Shown in pieces: positions 27,375 to 36,761 of a stretch of 64,000 bases of DNA; position 1 is the first letter of the stretch; every line of letters begins with the position of its first letter. The position numbers and the translations under genes were made by a program. The notes beneath the pieces are model-generated. The model searched no databases. It saw nothing but the letters and a program-made list of their open reading frames with translations, and was not told the DNA's origin. Source of the stretch: Carboxylicivirga litoralis (lineage in GTDB: Bacteria; Bacteroidota; Bacteroidia; Bacteroidales; Marinilabiliaceae); contig NZ_JAFMVC010000001.1 in the NCBI RefSeq assembly GCF_025499605.1, positions 461,828 through 525,827 on the forward strand, given 5' to 3'.

Positions 27375-28613
27375 ATGCAGATTCCTCAACAATACAGCTT
27401 CATCGTTCAACTGGGCAAAGCCCTTCACACTTACGGTGTTCCATCTTACAAATCACAAATTTACCTGACAGAAATTGCTGAGAAAAAAGGTATTAAAGGT
27501 AGTTTTATGGATACACCTACCTGGATTAATTACGTGTTTTACGAAGAAGATGAAAATACATACAACCATGTTGAATGCGTTCCGCCGGGAGAATTAAATT
27601 TAGGTGCTCTTTCCGAAGTGGTTGAAATTACTAACAATGTCATCTCAAACGAGTTGACAACAATGGAAGCCAAAGAGAAAATAAAAGAGCTCGACCAGGC
27701 AAAGTTTGGTTATAGCAGAATCATCGAACTCCTATCATTTATGGTTTCAGCCGGTTCTTTCTGCGTGATTTTAAACACCAACTGGCTATCTGTATTAGTG
27801 GCTACTCTGCTGGGCGCTATCATATATGGGGTCACTGCCTTGTCGAAAAATTCGGGCTACATCAGAAGTACGTTAGAATCGTTGGTGGCCTTTTTAGCAA
27901 CGGTCATCACAGGGCTTTTATCGATCCTGTTGCCCGACATCAATATTTCAATGACCATACTGGCTTCCATTATCGTTTTTATTCCCGGCTTATCGTTAAC
28001 AACAGCTCTGGAAGAGATTACCTCGCGTAGTCTGGTATCGGGAACAGCCAAACTGTTCGATGCATTGGTATCGTTATTTAAACAGTTTTTTGGTGTGGTG
28101 CTTGGCTTGGCGCTTCTACCCCTGTTCATCGAATTACAACCACACGTCGTGAATGACGATATCCCGTCGTGGGTTGACTTACTGGCCATTCCTCTTCTAT
28201 CCATTAGTCTGATGCCGGTTTTTAAAGTACGCCCCAAAGATATTCCGCTTGGTGTAGTAACGGGTTTTATCTGCTTTTACACCACCCTGCTACTCGACTT
28301 TACGGGCATTCTGGTTAGTATTTTTTGCGGCACCATCGTTGCGGTCAGCATCAGCAAATTATTTGCCCACTTGACTAAAGCGCCTCGTTTGGTGTATCTT
28401 ATACCCGGCCTCATCATGCTGGTACCCGGTAGTAAAGCGTTTATCGGTTTGAGCACTCTGTTTTTAAACACACAAGTGAGCAATAGTGGAATGGGCGAAC
28501 AAGTAATCTATATTTTCATGGGCATCATCGGCGGGCTTATTTTCTCCGGAACCTTTATGGATAAACGCCTTGGCGAGAAAGCAAATAGTGAAAATGCCAT
28601 ATTTAAAAGGTAA
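27375..28613 (+). CDS. ThrE-family threonine/serine exporter, fused two-domain form
   Basis: 412 residues. A soluble N-terminal part (about 1-115) contains L-H-T-Y-G-V-P-S-Y-K-S-Q and D-T-P-T-W-I, typical of ThrE, followed by about ten hydrophobic segments that combine the DUF1212 and DUF3815 membrane domains in one chain. It would export threonine/serine or related small molecules across the inner membrane. It is divergent from the Pycsar-like gene, 138 bases away. No terminator was recognised before the next gene. Confidence 0.85.
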   Translation: MQIPQQYSFIVQLGKALHTYGVPSYKSQIYLTEIAEKKGIKGSFMDTPTWINYVFYEEDENTYNHVECVPPGELNLGALSEVVEITNNVISNELTTMEAKEKIKELDQAKFGYSRIIELLSFMVSAGSFCVILNTNWLSVLVATLLGAIIYGVTALSKNSGYIRSTLESLVAFLATVITGLLSILLPDINISMTILASIIVFIPGLSLTTALEEITSRSLVSGTAKLFDALVSLFKQFFGVVLGLALLPLFIELQPHVVNDDIPSWVDLLAIPLLSISLMPVFKVRPKDIPLGVVTGFICFYTTLLLDFTGILVSIFCGTIVAVSISKLFAHLTKAPRLVYLIPGLIMLVPGSKAFIGLSTLFLNTQVSNSGMGEQVIYIFMGIIGGLIFSGTFMDKRLGEKANSENAIFKR

Positions 28614-28686
28614 GGATTGAACGTTAAGAATTGTGAAACTGTACATGAATAAAAGCTGCGGAATAGATTCTTCGTTTTAAGTTTCG

Positions 28687-28694
28687 TACATTTG
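28687..28694 (+). promoter_or_regulatory. -7 box for the THUMP methyltransferase
   Basis: TACATTTG, a full match to the Bacteroidota -7 consensus, giving a leader of about 100 bases before the ATG at 28798. Confidence 0.6.
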
Positions 28695-28797
28695 CGGCCT
28701 ATTTAAAATAGGATAAGAAACCAATCGACCCGCAAGTTATAACACTCTGTTATCAAAAGGATAGCAGCATTAAGATTTTTTTGAAAAACGCGTTAGC

Positions 28798-29973
28798 ATG
28801 AAGTTATTAGTAAAAACCTTTCATGGTTTAGAAGATGTATTGGCTGAAGAATTAAAGGAATTAGGAGCCAAGGATGTAACACCAATCAAACGAGCTGTCA
28901 CATGTACCGGCGATAAAGAGGTTCTTTATAAAGCCAATCTGCACCTGAGAACTGCGCTTCGCGTTCTGGTTCCTGTTTTAACTTTTAAAGCCAAAACCGA
29001 AGACGAACTTTATAAAAACATCTATAAATTCGATTGGTCGGCCTACATTACTGAAAAAAACACCTTTGCGATAGATGCCGTCGCTTTTTCAGACTATTTC
29101 AAACACACAAAATACCTGGCCTTAAAATCAAAAGATGCCATTGTTGACCAATTCAGAGATAAAAATGGCCAGCGCCCATCGATAAATGTTGAAAAGCCTG
29201 ACTTGCAAATCAACATTCACGTTTCAAACGACCAATTTACGGTTTCTCTGGATAGCTCGGTTGAATCGTTACACCGAAGAGGCTATCGTAGCCCACACCA
29301 CAAAGCGCCATTAAATGAAGTATTGGCAGCGGGTATGCTAAAAATTGCCAAATGGCACAAAGACATTCCTTTGATTGACCCTATGTGTGGTACCGGAACC
29401 ATTTTGATGGAAGCCGCCATGATGGCTTGCGATATGCCGGCTAACTTCAAGCGCAAACACTTTGGATTTATGTCGTGGGCCGACTTTGATAAAGCATTAT
29501 GGGAAAAGATTTATACCGAGGCTGAAAATAAAATCCGCTATCCAAAAGTAAATATTGTTGGTGGCGATAATAATCCTCAAGCTATCGACATGGCGAAGAC
29601 TTCTTCCCTGGATTTTCGATTGAATCGTCAAATCAGAATTATCCGCTCCAATATGGAAGACCATATGCCACCGGCACCGCGAGGCATGATGATTACCAAC
29701 CCACCTTATGGTGAGCGTTTAACGAAGGACAACATCAACGAATTCTATAAAAAGATAGGTACTCACCTTAAAAAGAATTATACCGACTGGCAAGCCTGGA
29801 TTATCACTTCAAACATGGATGCACTGAAGCATGTTGGTTTGCGTCCCGACTCAAAATACAAGCTTTACAATGGCTCATTAGAGTGCCGATTTGTGGCTTA
29901 CGATATGTTTGAAGGCGAAATGAAGGAATTTAAAAAGAAGGTCAATCGAACAAGAAGACGAATCGATAGTTAA
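28798..29973 (+). CDS. THUMP-domain rRNA guanine-N2 methyltransferase (RlmL N-terminal-half type)
   Basis: 391 residues: a THUMP RNA-binding domain in the first ~160, then a Rossmann methyltransferase with D-P-M-C-G-T-G-T-I-L-M-E-A-A (SAM motif I) and the catalytic N-P-P-Y-G-E-R-L. This layout matches the m2G2445 methyltransferase half of E. coli RlmL, without the RlmK half. The C-terminus is basic (K-K-K-V-N-R-T-R-R-R). It acts on 23S rRNA in the cytoplasm. The exact modified base is inferred from the family. Confidence 0.88.
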   Translation: MKLLVKTFHGLEDVLAEELKELGAKDVTPIKRAVTCTGDKEVLYKANLHLRTALRVLVPVLTFKAKTEDELYKNIYKFDWSAYITEKNTFAIDAVAFSDYFKHTKYLALKSKDAIVDQFRDKNGQRPSINVEKPDLQINIHVSNDQFTVSLDSSVESLHRRGYRSPHHKAPLNEVLAAGMLKIAKWHKDIPLIDPMCGTGTILMEAAMMACDMPANFKRKHFGFMSWADFDKALWEKIYTEAENKIRYPKVNIVGGDNNPQAIDMAKTSSLDFRLNRQIRIIRSNMEDHMPPAPRGMMITNPPYGERLTKDNINEFYKKIGTHLKKNYTDWQAWIITSNMDALKHVGLRPDSKYKLYNGSLECRFVAYDMFEGEMKEFKKKVNRTRRRIDS

Positions 29974-30038
29974 TATATTGAAAATTCGTTGAATGGCTTA
30001 TTTGATGATTTGATTTTTAAATCTGTCTGCTAGTTTTT

Positions 30039-30087
30039 TTTGGCTAATAGCTATCAGCTAAAAGCTGGCGGCCAAAAGATAAAAGAC
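30039..30087 (+). repeat. low-complexity repeat built on AGCT/GGCC words
   Basis: The spacer before the next gene contains GGCTAATAGCTATCAGCTAA followed by AAGCTGGCGGCCAAAAG, i.e. repeated AGCT/GCTAAT words ending directly at the start codon region. It looks like a dispersed intergenic sequence rather than a regulator site. Copies elsewhere are not seen in the window. Confidence 0.4.
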
Positions 30088-31044
30088 ATGCAAAACAGAA
30101 TTACAGAACTCTTCAATATTCAATACCCCATTATTCAGGGCGGAATGGTATGGTGCAGCGGCTGGCGACTGGCCTCGGCTGTGAGTAACAACGGCGGACT
30201 TGGCCTCCTGGGTGCAGGCTCAATGTATCCCGAGGTTTTTCGTGAACACATCCAAAAGATGAAAAATGCGACCGATAAACCCTGGGGCGTTAATGTGCCA
30301 CTTTTGTACCCCAACATTGATGAGTTGATGCAAATCATCGTGGAAGAAGGTGTGAAAATCGTCTTTACGTCTGCTGGCAATCCGACTAAGTGGACGGGAT
30401 TTTTAAAGGAAAAAGGCATCACTGTTGTTCATGTGATTGCCAATGGCCGTTTTGCTAAAAAATGCGAGGAGGCAGGTGTGGATGCAATTGTTGCCGAAGG
30501 CTTTGAAGCCGGGGGACACAACGGACGCGAAGAAACAACAACACTTACTTTGATCCCTTCCATTAGGCAGCAAACCAACTTACCATTAATTGCTGCAGGT
30601 GGCATTGGCACTGGCAAAGGCATATTTGCAGCATTGGCCTTAGGTGCCGATGGTGTTCAAATTGGTTCTCGATTTGCCATCACCGAGGAGTCATCTGCAC
30701 ATGCTGCATTTAAGCAGTTGGTGGTTGAAACCGGCGAAGGCGGCACCTTGTTATCGCTTAAAAAGCTGGCGCCGGTGCGTTTAATGAAGAATGCGTTTTT
30801 TGAACAGGTTCATCAAGCTGAGAAAGCAGGTGCTTCAACATTGGAGTTACAACAGCTACTTGGTAAAGGACGAGCCAAAAAAGGTATTTTCGAAGGTGAT
30901 TTGACCGAAGGTGAACTTGAAATAGGACAGGTAGCCTCTTTAATCAATGACATTAAACCTGTTGCCGAAGTTTTTAACGACCTGTTAAGTGAATACCGTA
31001 GTGTAAAAGAAGAGGCAAGCTCCAATCAACGATTTGATTTCTGA
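30088..31044 (+). CDS. nitronate monooxygenase / FabK-like FMN oxidoreductase
   Basis: 318 residues from the ATG at 30088; the frame extends upstream only to a TTG through repeat-like sequence. The N-terminus I-Q-Y-P-I-I-Q-G-G-M is the family start, and E-G-F-E-A-G-G-H-N-G carries the catalytic His of nitronate monooxygenases and FabK. The phosphate-binding A-A-G-G-I-G-T-G-K-G and G-A-D-G-V-Q-I-G-S-R follow. It binds FMN in a TIM barrel. Whether it oxidises nitronates or reduces enoyl-ACP cannot be decided. Its stop overlaps the next ATG by one base. Confidence 0.85.
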   Translation: MQNRITELFNIQYPIIQGGMVWCSGWRLASAVSNNGGLGLLGAGSMYPEVFREHIQKMKNATDKPWGVNVPLLYPNIDELMQIIVEEGVKIVFTSAGNPTKWTGFLKEKGITVVHVIANGRFAKKCEEAGVDAIVAEGFEAGGHNGREETTTLTLIPSIRQQTNLPLIAAGGIGTGKGIFAALALGADGVQIGSRFAITEESSAHAAFKQLVVETGEGGTLLSLKKLAPVRLMKNAFFEQVHQAEKAGASTLELQQLLGKGRAKKGIFEGDLTEGELEIGQVASLINDIKPVAEVFNDLLSEYRSVKEEASSNQRFDF

Positions 31045-32282
31045 TGATAAATATTGAAAAAAGAACCTTATCCAACGGGCTACGTGTTGTAGTTCACGTT
31101 GATAAAAGCACACCCTTAGCGGCTGTCAATTTACTATATAATGTGGGCTCAAAAAACGAGCAAGCCGACAAAACCGGCTTTGCTCACCTGTTTGAGCATT
31201 TAATGTTTGGGGGCAGCAAAAACATCCCCTCTTACGATACACCTTTGCAAATGGTGGGTGGCGATAACAACGCCTGGACAAGCTGTGACATCACCAACTA
31301 CTACCTGACCTTGCCGGCAGCCAACCTCGAAACAGGTTTCTGGCTGGAGTCAGACCGTATGCTGGAGCTCGATTTTTCGGAAAAAAGCCTTGAAGTACAG
31401 CGAAAGGTGGTGATTGAGGAATTCAAGCAACGCTACCTCAACCAACCCTATGGCGATATACCGTTGCTGCTAAGCCCACTGGCGTATAAGGTTCATCCTT
31501 ATCAGTGGCCAACCATTGGCAAGGATATTTCACACATTGAGAATGCCACGCTGGATGATGTCAAATCATTCTTTTACAGTCACTATGCGCCCAACAATGC
31601 GGTACTGTGTGTTTCGGGTAATGTAAAGCCCGATAAAGTATTTCAACTGGCTGAGAAATGGTTTGGTGACATCCCTTACCGTGAACTGGACGCAAAAGAA
31701 ATTCCACTGGAGCCCAAACAGTTGGAAGAACGTCAGCTGGAAGTTGAACGTAAAGTGCCTGCCGATATGATTTATAAAGTATTTCATATTGGCCAACGCA
31801 CCGATGATGATTTTTACACCGTTGATTTGCTCTCCGATGTGCTTTCCAACGGACCATCGGCCCGCATGAACCAATCACTTGTTAAAGAACAACAATTATT
31901 TAGCGAGGTGAATGCCTATATTTCAGGCGACCATCATCCTGGATTATTCACTGTAACTGGCCGTTTATTACCCGGCACCACAATGGAAAAAGCGGAGGAA
32001 GCCATACAGGTTGAACTGGATAAAATCAGTTCGGATATGGTGAGCGACTATGAGTTACAGAAAGTTAAAAATAAGATTGAGTCATCCTTAGTCTTCTCAG
32101 AAATCAGCTTTTTAAACAAAGCCATGAACCTGGCATCGTTTGAATTATTGAGCCAGGCCGAAGATATTAATGACGAAGTTAATAAGTACCGGGCCGTCAC
32201 AGCACAAGGCCTGCTCGACTGTGCTCAAAAGACATTCAGACCAACAAACAGTTCCACATTGTATTATCGCTCAAGCCAATAA
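31044..32282 (+). CDS. M16 zinc peptidase, catalytic subunit
   Basis: 412 residues, no signal peptide. The inverted zinc motif H48-L-F-E51-H52 is intact, with the third ligand region E-V-Q-R-K-V-V-I-E-E-F near residue 125. This is the active member of a two-protein M16B pair similar to the mitochondrial processing peptidase layout; the partner follows after 2 bases. It probably degrades short peptides in the cytoplasm. It overlaps the preceding oxidoreductase gene by one base. Confidence 0.92.
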   Translation: MINIEKRTLSNGLRVVVHVDKSTPLAAVNLLYNVGSKNEQADKTGFAHLFEHLMFGGSKNIPSYDTPLQMVGGDNNAWTSCDITNYYLTLPAANLETGFWLESDRMLELDFSEKSLEVQRKVVIEEFKQRYLNQPYGDIPLLLSPLAYKVHPYQWPTIGKDISHIENATLDDVKSFFYSHYAPNNAVLCVSGNVKPDKVFQLAEKWFGDIPYRELDAKEIPLEPKQLEERQLEVERKVPADMIYKVFHIGQRTDDDFYTVDLLSDVLSNGPSARMNQSLVKEQQLFSEVNAYISGDHHPGLFTVTGRLLPGTTMEKAEEAIQVELDKISSDMVSDYELQKVKNKIESSLVFSEISFLNKAMNLASFELLSQAEDINDEVNKYRAVTAQGLLDCAQKTFRPTNSSTLYYRSSQ

Positions 32283-32284
32283 AT

Positions 32285-33562
32285 ATGCAGATCAACCGAC
32301 ACGAAGCTCCTGAATTTAAAAACATTGACGCCTTTGAGCTATTGCCCATTGAGACCTTTGAACTGAACAATGGGATTAAAGTACATTTGATGCAAGCCGG
32401 TTCACAAGAAGTGGCCAAGCTGGATTTCCTGTTTCCGGCAGGTTCAGTGCAAGCCAATAAACCACTGTTGGCATCCATCACAAATAAAGCCTTGTCGGAA
32501 GGCACAACAAATAAAACGGGAGCTGAGATATCAGAGAAAATAGATTTCTACGGCGCCTTCATCGGCCAACAAGCATCCTTTCATCATTCCATTGTTACCC
32601 TTGTTTCGCTAACGCATTTTTTGCCACAAACATTAGCGATACTCGAAGACATGGTTAAAAATCCGGTATTTGAGCAGAAGGAAATCGATACGCTTATTAA
32701 CAAGCGAAAGCAAGAATATCTGATTGAAAGCGACAAAGTAAAAACGCTGGCCACACGTGCTTTCACGCAAAACCTGTATGGCAAAGAGCATCCGTATGGT
32801 AATTACGTCACCATGGATGACTTTGAGAATTTAACTCGAGAAGATGTCATCCGTTTTCATCAAAAAGCCTATATACCTGAAGGAACACATATTATAATCT
32901 CAGGTCAGCCGGGCGAAAACATTAAAGCATTGCTTAACCAGCACTTTGGCGAGCAATGGTCTGATGCGTCTGTTCTGAGTGATTCTAAACCAAATGAAAA
33001 CCTGGTACAGGAAAAAAGCATTTTTGTTGAAAAAGCTGATGCACTGCAGTCTTCCATCAAAATAGGTATTCCCCTGTTTACCAAAGATCATCCCGATTTT
33101 CATGGCATGCAAATCCTCAACACGGTGCTGGGTGGCTATTTTGGTTCGCGCCTGATGACCAACATCCGTGAAGAAAAAGGCCTAACCTATGGCATTTCGT
33201 CCTTTATAATGACCTATAAATATGCCGGATTCCTGGTTATCAGCTCCGATGTTAAAGCCGAGAACAGAGACCTGGCTGTTAAAGAAATTATGAACGAGAT
33301 ACGCCAGCTGCGCGACGAGTTAATTGGCGATGAAGAGTTGGAGTTAGTACGCAATTTCTTATTGGGCGATATGATTCGCAACTTCGATGGTCCTTTTGCC
33401 ACGGCTGATAACTATCGCGGTTTGATTGACCTTAACCTACCAACAACCTACTTCAATCAGTTTTTTGATGTTCTGAAAAACATTACCGCTAAGGAGCTTC
33501 AAGCACTGGCACAAAAATACTTTAAGGAAGAAAATATCATTAAAGTAATAGCTGGCAAATGA
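32285..33562 (+). CDS. M16 peptidase-like, non-catalytic partner subunit
   Basis: 425 residues. It has the M16 fold but lacks HxxEH at the expected place (S-V-Q-A-N-K-P-L-L-A-S-I-T-N-K-A-L). It keeps the F-G-S-R-L-M-T-N-I-R-E-E-K-G-L-T-Y-G segment, whose Arg and Tyr bind substrate in M16B heterodimers. Active and R/Y subunits are commonly encoded side by side, as here. The pair should form a dimeric chamber. Confidence 0.9.
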   Translation: MQINRHEAPEFKNIDAFELLPIETFELNNGIKVHLMQAGSQEVAKLDFLFPAGSVQANKPLLASITNKALSEGTTNKTGAEISEKIDFYGAFIGQQASFHHSIVTLVSLTHFLPQTLAILEDMVKNPVFEQKEIDTLINKRKQEYLIESDKVKTLATRAFTQNLYGKEHPYGNYVTMDDFENLTREDVIRFHQKAYIPEGTHIIISGQPGENIKALLNQHFGEQWSDASVLSDSKPNENLVQEKSIFVEKADALQSSIKIGIPLFTKDHPDFHGMQILNTVLGGYFGSRLMTNIREEKGLTYGISSFIMTYKYAGFLVISSDVKAENRDLAVKEIMNEIRQLRDELIGDEELELVRNFLLGDMIRNFDGPFATADNYRGLIDLNLPTTYFNQFFDVLKNITAKELQALAQKYFKEENIIKVIAGK

Positions 33563-33591
33563 TGTTTGATATCCATTTAAGCTGGCAAAAA

Positions 33592-33700
33592 ATATTATAA
33601 CGTCTCTAAACAAAAATAACACAGAGACACTGAGTCGCAGAGTTTTGTTTTAATAAACCTTCAAATACGCTGCTCCTTTGTGTCTCTGTGTTTATTATTT
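33592..33700. repeat. intergenic repeat region with 13-bp inverted repeat
   Basis: The spacer begins with ATATTATAACGTCTC (33592-33606), identical to 1554-1568 in another spacer. Then AACACAGAGACAC (33618-33630) is mirrored by GTGTCTCTGTGTT (33680-33692) with a 49-base spacer. This resembles dispersed intergenic elements of Bacteroidota and could fold in the transcript after the M16 pair. No coding content. Confidence 0.6.
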
Positions 33701-33788
33701 TACATCATTTCATTCGTCCAAAGATGGTTATGTCCTTTGCTTCAATGAAAGGAAATAAGTATTTTAGTTCGCTTTAACGACTACGTGC

Positions 33789-36017
33789 ATGACTAAATTG
33801 GATTGGGAAGAAGAAGATAAATTAATTCGTGAGCAATTCAGCAAGCTCATGGAAGCTTGTCCGCGTTGCCAGACACCAGAGAATACCAAACTGGTAACCA
33901 AAGCTTTTGAGTTAGCTCATGAGGCACATAAAGGTATGCGCCGAAAATCGGGCGAACCTTACATTCTGCACCCCATTGAGGTAGCACGTATTGCTGCCGA
34001 AGAAATAGGGCTCGGCACCAAAGGTGTTATCGCGGCCTTATTGCACGATGTAGTTGAAGATACCGATTACACGGTTGAAGATCTTCAAAATATTTTTGGT
34101 GAGAAAATAGCCTCCATTGTGGCTGGCCTCACCAAGCTGGAAGGTGTTTTTGATCAAAGCACATCCATACAGGCCGAAAACTTCCGCAAGTTATTATTAA
34201 CCATGGTAGAAGATGTGCGCGTTATATTGATTAAGCTGGCCGACCGGCTACATAACATGCGCACCCTCAACTCAATGCCTGAACACAAGCGCTTGAAGAT
34301 TGCGGGCGAAACATTATACTTTTATGCTCCGCTGGCTCACCGCTTAGGCTTGTATGCCATTAAATCGGAGCTGGAAGATTTAAGTCTGAAGTATGAATTA
34401 CCCCAGGTCTTCAATAACCTTAGTCAGAAAGTTAAGGACAGTGAAGAACAACATGTTGAATTTATCAATCATTTTAAAGAACCGATTGAAAAACGTCTTT
34501 TAGCCGAAGGCTATGAATTTGATGTGGTGGGACGTCATAAATCCATCTATTCCATCTGGAGTAAGATGCAAAAGAAAGATTTACCTTTTGAGGAAGTGTA
34601 TGATGTGCTGGCTATCCGCGTCGTTTTTACGCCTAAAAGCCATTTACCGGAAAAAACACAATGCTGGGCCATCTATTCCATGATTACCGACATCTATAAG
34701 CCCAAACCAGACCGCTTGCGCGACTGGGTGTCGACACCAAAAGCGAATGGATATGAAGCTTTACACAGCACGGTAATGGGACCCGATGGCAAATGGGTGG
34801 AAATTCAGATTCGCACCAAACGAATGGATGAGATTGCCGAACGTGGCTTTGCAGCACACTGGAAATACAAAGGGCAGAAAGAAAAAGAATCAGAACTGGA
34901 CAAATGGCTGGAGATGATTAAAGAGCTACTTGATAATCCAGATGCTGATTCTTTAGAGTTTTTAGACGATTTCAAACTCAACCTGTTTGCTTCTGAAATC
35001 ATGATATTTACCCCTAAAGGTGAAGTACGTGTACTTCCCAAAGGAGCAACAGCATTGGATTTTGCCTTTGACATCCATACCGACATTGGTTATAAATGCA
35101 TTGGTGCCAAAGTAAATTTTAAACTCGTTCCGCTTAGTCATCAACTCAAAAGTGGTGACCAAGTCGAAATCATTACTTCTGAAAAACAGCAACCCAAATA
35201 CGATTGGCTCAACTTTGTGACTACGGCTAAAGCCAAGACACGAATTAAAAATGCCTTTAAAGAAGAGCGTAAGTCAATCATTGAAAAAGGTGAACAGATT
35301 TTAGAAGATGCTCTTCACAAGAAGAAACTCACCATTAACTCCCGCATTCTCAAAAAAATACTAGACTTTCACAAGCTACAGAAACGCGATGAGCTGTATT
35401 TTAAAATAGGGAAAGGCACGTTAAAACTCGACAACCTGCACAAAATTCTTAGTACTAAGTCAACGAACAAATGGATTCGCTACTGGAAACTGAACTTTGG
35501 AATGTCGACCAACAAACAAGACACCGACCAAGCCGAACCTCCTCAAAAGAAAAAACAAGTCGTTTTATCAGACAATGAAGAGCAGGATCAGTTCACAATT
35601 TCAGAATGCTGCAATCCCATACCAGGCGATGATATTTTGGCCTTTCAGGATGATAATGACAAAATAATTCTGCACAGCCGAAAATGCCCCATTGCCCTTA
35701 AGTTAATGTCGAGCCAGGGTAACCGTATTGTGTCTGCTCAGTGGGAATCACATAAAATACTATCTTACCTGGCTCTGATTAATTTATCGGGCATTGATAA
35801 AATGGGAATCGTTAGCCAGATAACCAAAGTTATTTCGGAAGACCAGAATGTTAACATGCGTTCTATTAATATAGAGAGTCACGATGGCATTTTCGAAGGT
35901 AGCATCTACTTGTACATTCATAATACAGAGGATTTAAATAACCTCATTCTAACCATTATGAAGATTAAAGGAGTGCATAACGTTACACGACAAGACCGCA
36001 TTAAAGCTGATTTATAA
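33789..36017 (+). CDS. bifunctional (p)ppGpp synthetase/hydrolase
   Basis: 742 residues in standard order: HD hydrolase (about 45-200, with L-L-H-D-V-V-E-D-T intact), synthetase (about 250-365, with T-P-K-A-N-G-Y-E-A-L-H and V-E-I-Q-I-R-T), TGS (about 400-460), linker, and C-terminal ACT (about 665-740). Both catalytic centres keep their motifs, so it should make and destroy the stringent-response alarmone. The gene stands alone between a repeat region and fur. Called RelA/SpoT; a symbol choice between rel and spoT is arbitrary in this phylum. Confidence 0.95.
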   Translation: MTKLDWEEEDKLIREQFSKLMEACPRCQTPENTKLVTKAFELAHEAHKGMRRKSGEPYILHPIEVARIAAEEIGLGTKGVIAALLHDVVEDTDYTVEDLQNIFGEKIASIVAGLTKLEGVFDQSTSIQAENFRKLLLTMVEDVRVILIKLADRLHNMRTLNSMPEHKRLKIAGETLYFYAPLAHRLGLYAIKSELEDLSLKYELPQVFNNLSQKVKDSEEQHVEFINHFKEPIEKRLLAEGYEFDVVGRHKSIYSIWSKMQKKDLPFEEVYDVLAIRVVFTPKSHLPEKTQCWAIYSMITDIYKPKPDRLRDWVSTPKANGYEALHSTVMGPDGKWVEIQIRTKRMDEIAERGFAAHWKYKGQKEKESELDKWLEMIKELLDNPDADSLEFLDDFKLNLFASEIMIFTPKGEVRVLPKGATALDFAFDIHTDIGYKCIGAKVNFKLVPLSHQLKSGDQVEIITSEKQQPKYDWLNFVTTAKAKTRIKNAFKEERKSIIEKGEQILEDALHKKKLTINSRILKKILDFHKLQKRDELYFKIGKGTLKLDNLHKILSTKSTNKWIRYWKLNFGMSTNKQDTDQAEPPQKKKQVVLSDNEEQDQFTISECCNPIPGDDILAFQDDNDKIILHSRKCPIALKLMSSQGNRIVSAQWESHKILSYLALINLSGIDKMGIVSQITKVISEDQNVNMRSINIESHDGIFEGSIYLYIHNTEDLNNLILTIMKIKGVHNVTRQDRIKADL

Positions 36018-36089
36018 TAATTCTAAACAAGTATTTTTTAATCACGCTATTTTAATTATTTTTAGGCTCTATTTTAATTGAGACTGCAT

Positions 36090-36551
36090 ATGAATAAGGT
36101 AGAAGCCAAAGATGTGGTAAAACAGCTATTCACAGAATACCTGCAACGCAACGGACATAGAAAAACACCTGAGCGTTATGCCATATTAGATGAGATTTAT
36201 AGCCGCGATGGACACTTCGACATCGAGTCGCTTTACATCTTTATGAAGAACAAAAACTATCGTGTTAGTCGTGCTACCTTATACAACACCATTGACTTGT
36301 TATTAGATTGTAAATTAGTCATCAAACATCAGTTTGGAAAAAACATAGCGCAATTTGAGAAAGCCTTTGAATCCAAGCAACACGATCACCTGATTTGCAC
36401 CAACTGTGGAAAAGTAATTGAATTTTGCGATCCAGGCATTCAAACTGTATTGAACAATGCAGCCAGCTTTAATGAATTTAAAGTGTCGCACCACTCATTG
36501 TATGTTTATGGTACCTGCAAAGACTGCCTGAACGAAGAAACGAAAGAATAA
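36090..36551 (+). CDS. fur: Fur-family transcription repressor
   Basis: 153 residues from the ATG at 36090; the frame reaches upstream only to a TTG. The winged helix contains [14 protein letters not shown] and [15 protein letters not shown]. The dimerisation domain has [15 protein letters not shown] and a second Cys pair G-T-C-K-D-C near the end, the structural zinc site. It represses metal-uptake genes when metal-bound. Fur versus PerR or Zur cannot be separated with certainty, though the HDH motif fits Fur. Located between SpoT and PurA. Confidence 0.85.
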   Translation: MNKVEAKDVVKQLFTEYLQRNGHRKTPERYAILDEIYSRDGHFDIESLYIFMKNKNYRVSRATLYNTIDLLLDCKLVIKHQFGKNIAQFEKAFESKQHDHLICTNCGKVIEFCDPGIQTVLNNAASFNEFKVSHHSLYVYGTCKDCLNEETKE

Positions 36552-36631
36552 CATTATTCGATAAAAAAACAGAGCTTTACAATAGCTTTTAACGGTATAT
36601 TGTGTACTTTTACAAATCGGAATTCTGAGCC

Positions 36632-36651
36632 AATCGGAAGTCCGATTTTTC
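36632..36651 (+). terminator. hairpin between fur and purA
   Basis: AATCGG (36632-36637) and CCGATT (36642-36647) around AAGT, followed by TTTTT overall. It may end fur transcription or, if purA starts upstream (TACTTTTA at 36606-36613 is near -7 consensus), act in the purA leader. Confidence 0.5.
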
Positions 36652-36761
36652 ATGTTATACCATTGATAAAAAAGTGTTTAACATGACATTGAACAAGCCG
36701 CCGTGCTTCGATTCATTTACAAACAACAGGCTCATCGAGCATAATATTAAAACGAAAGAGA

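Noticed and set aside
33592..33700. Insertion sequence or MITE with target-site duplication
   Set aside because: Inverted repeats are present but no clear terminal duplication could be defined; kept as a repeat only.
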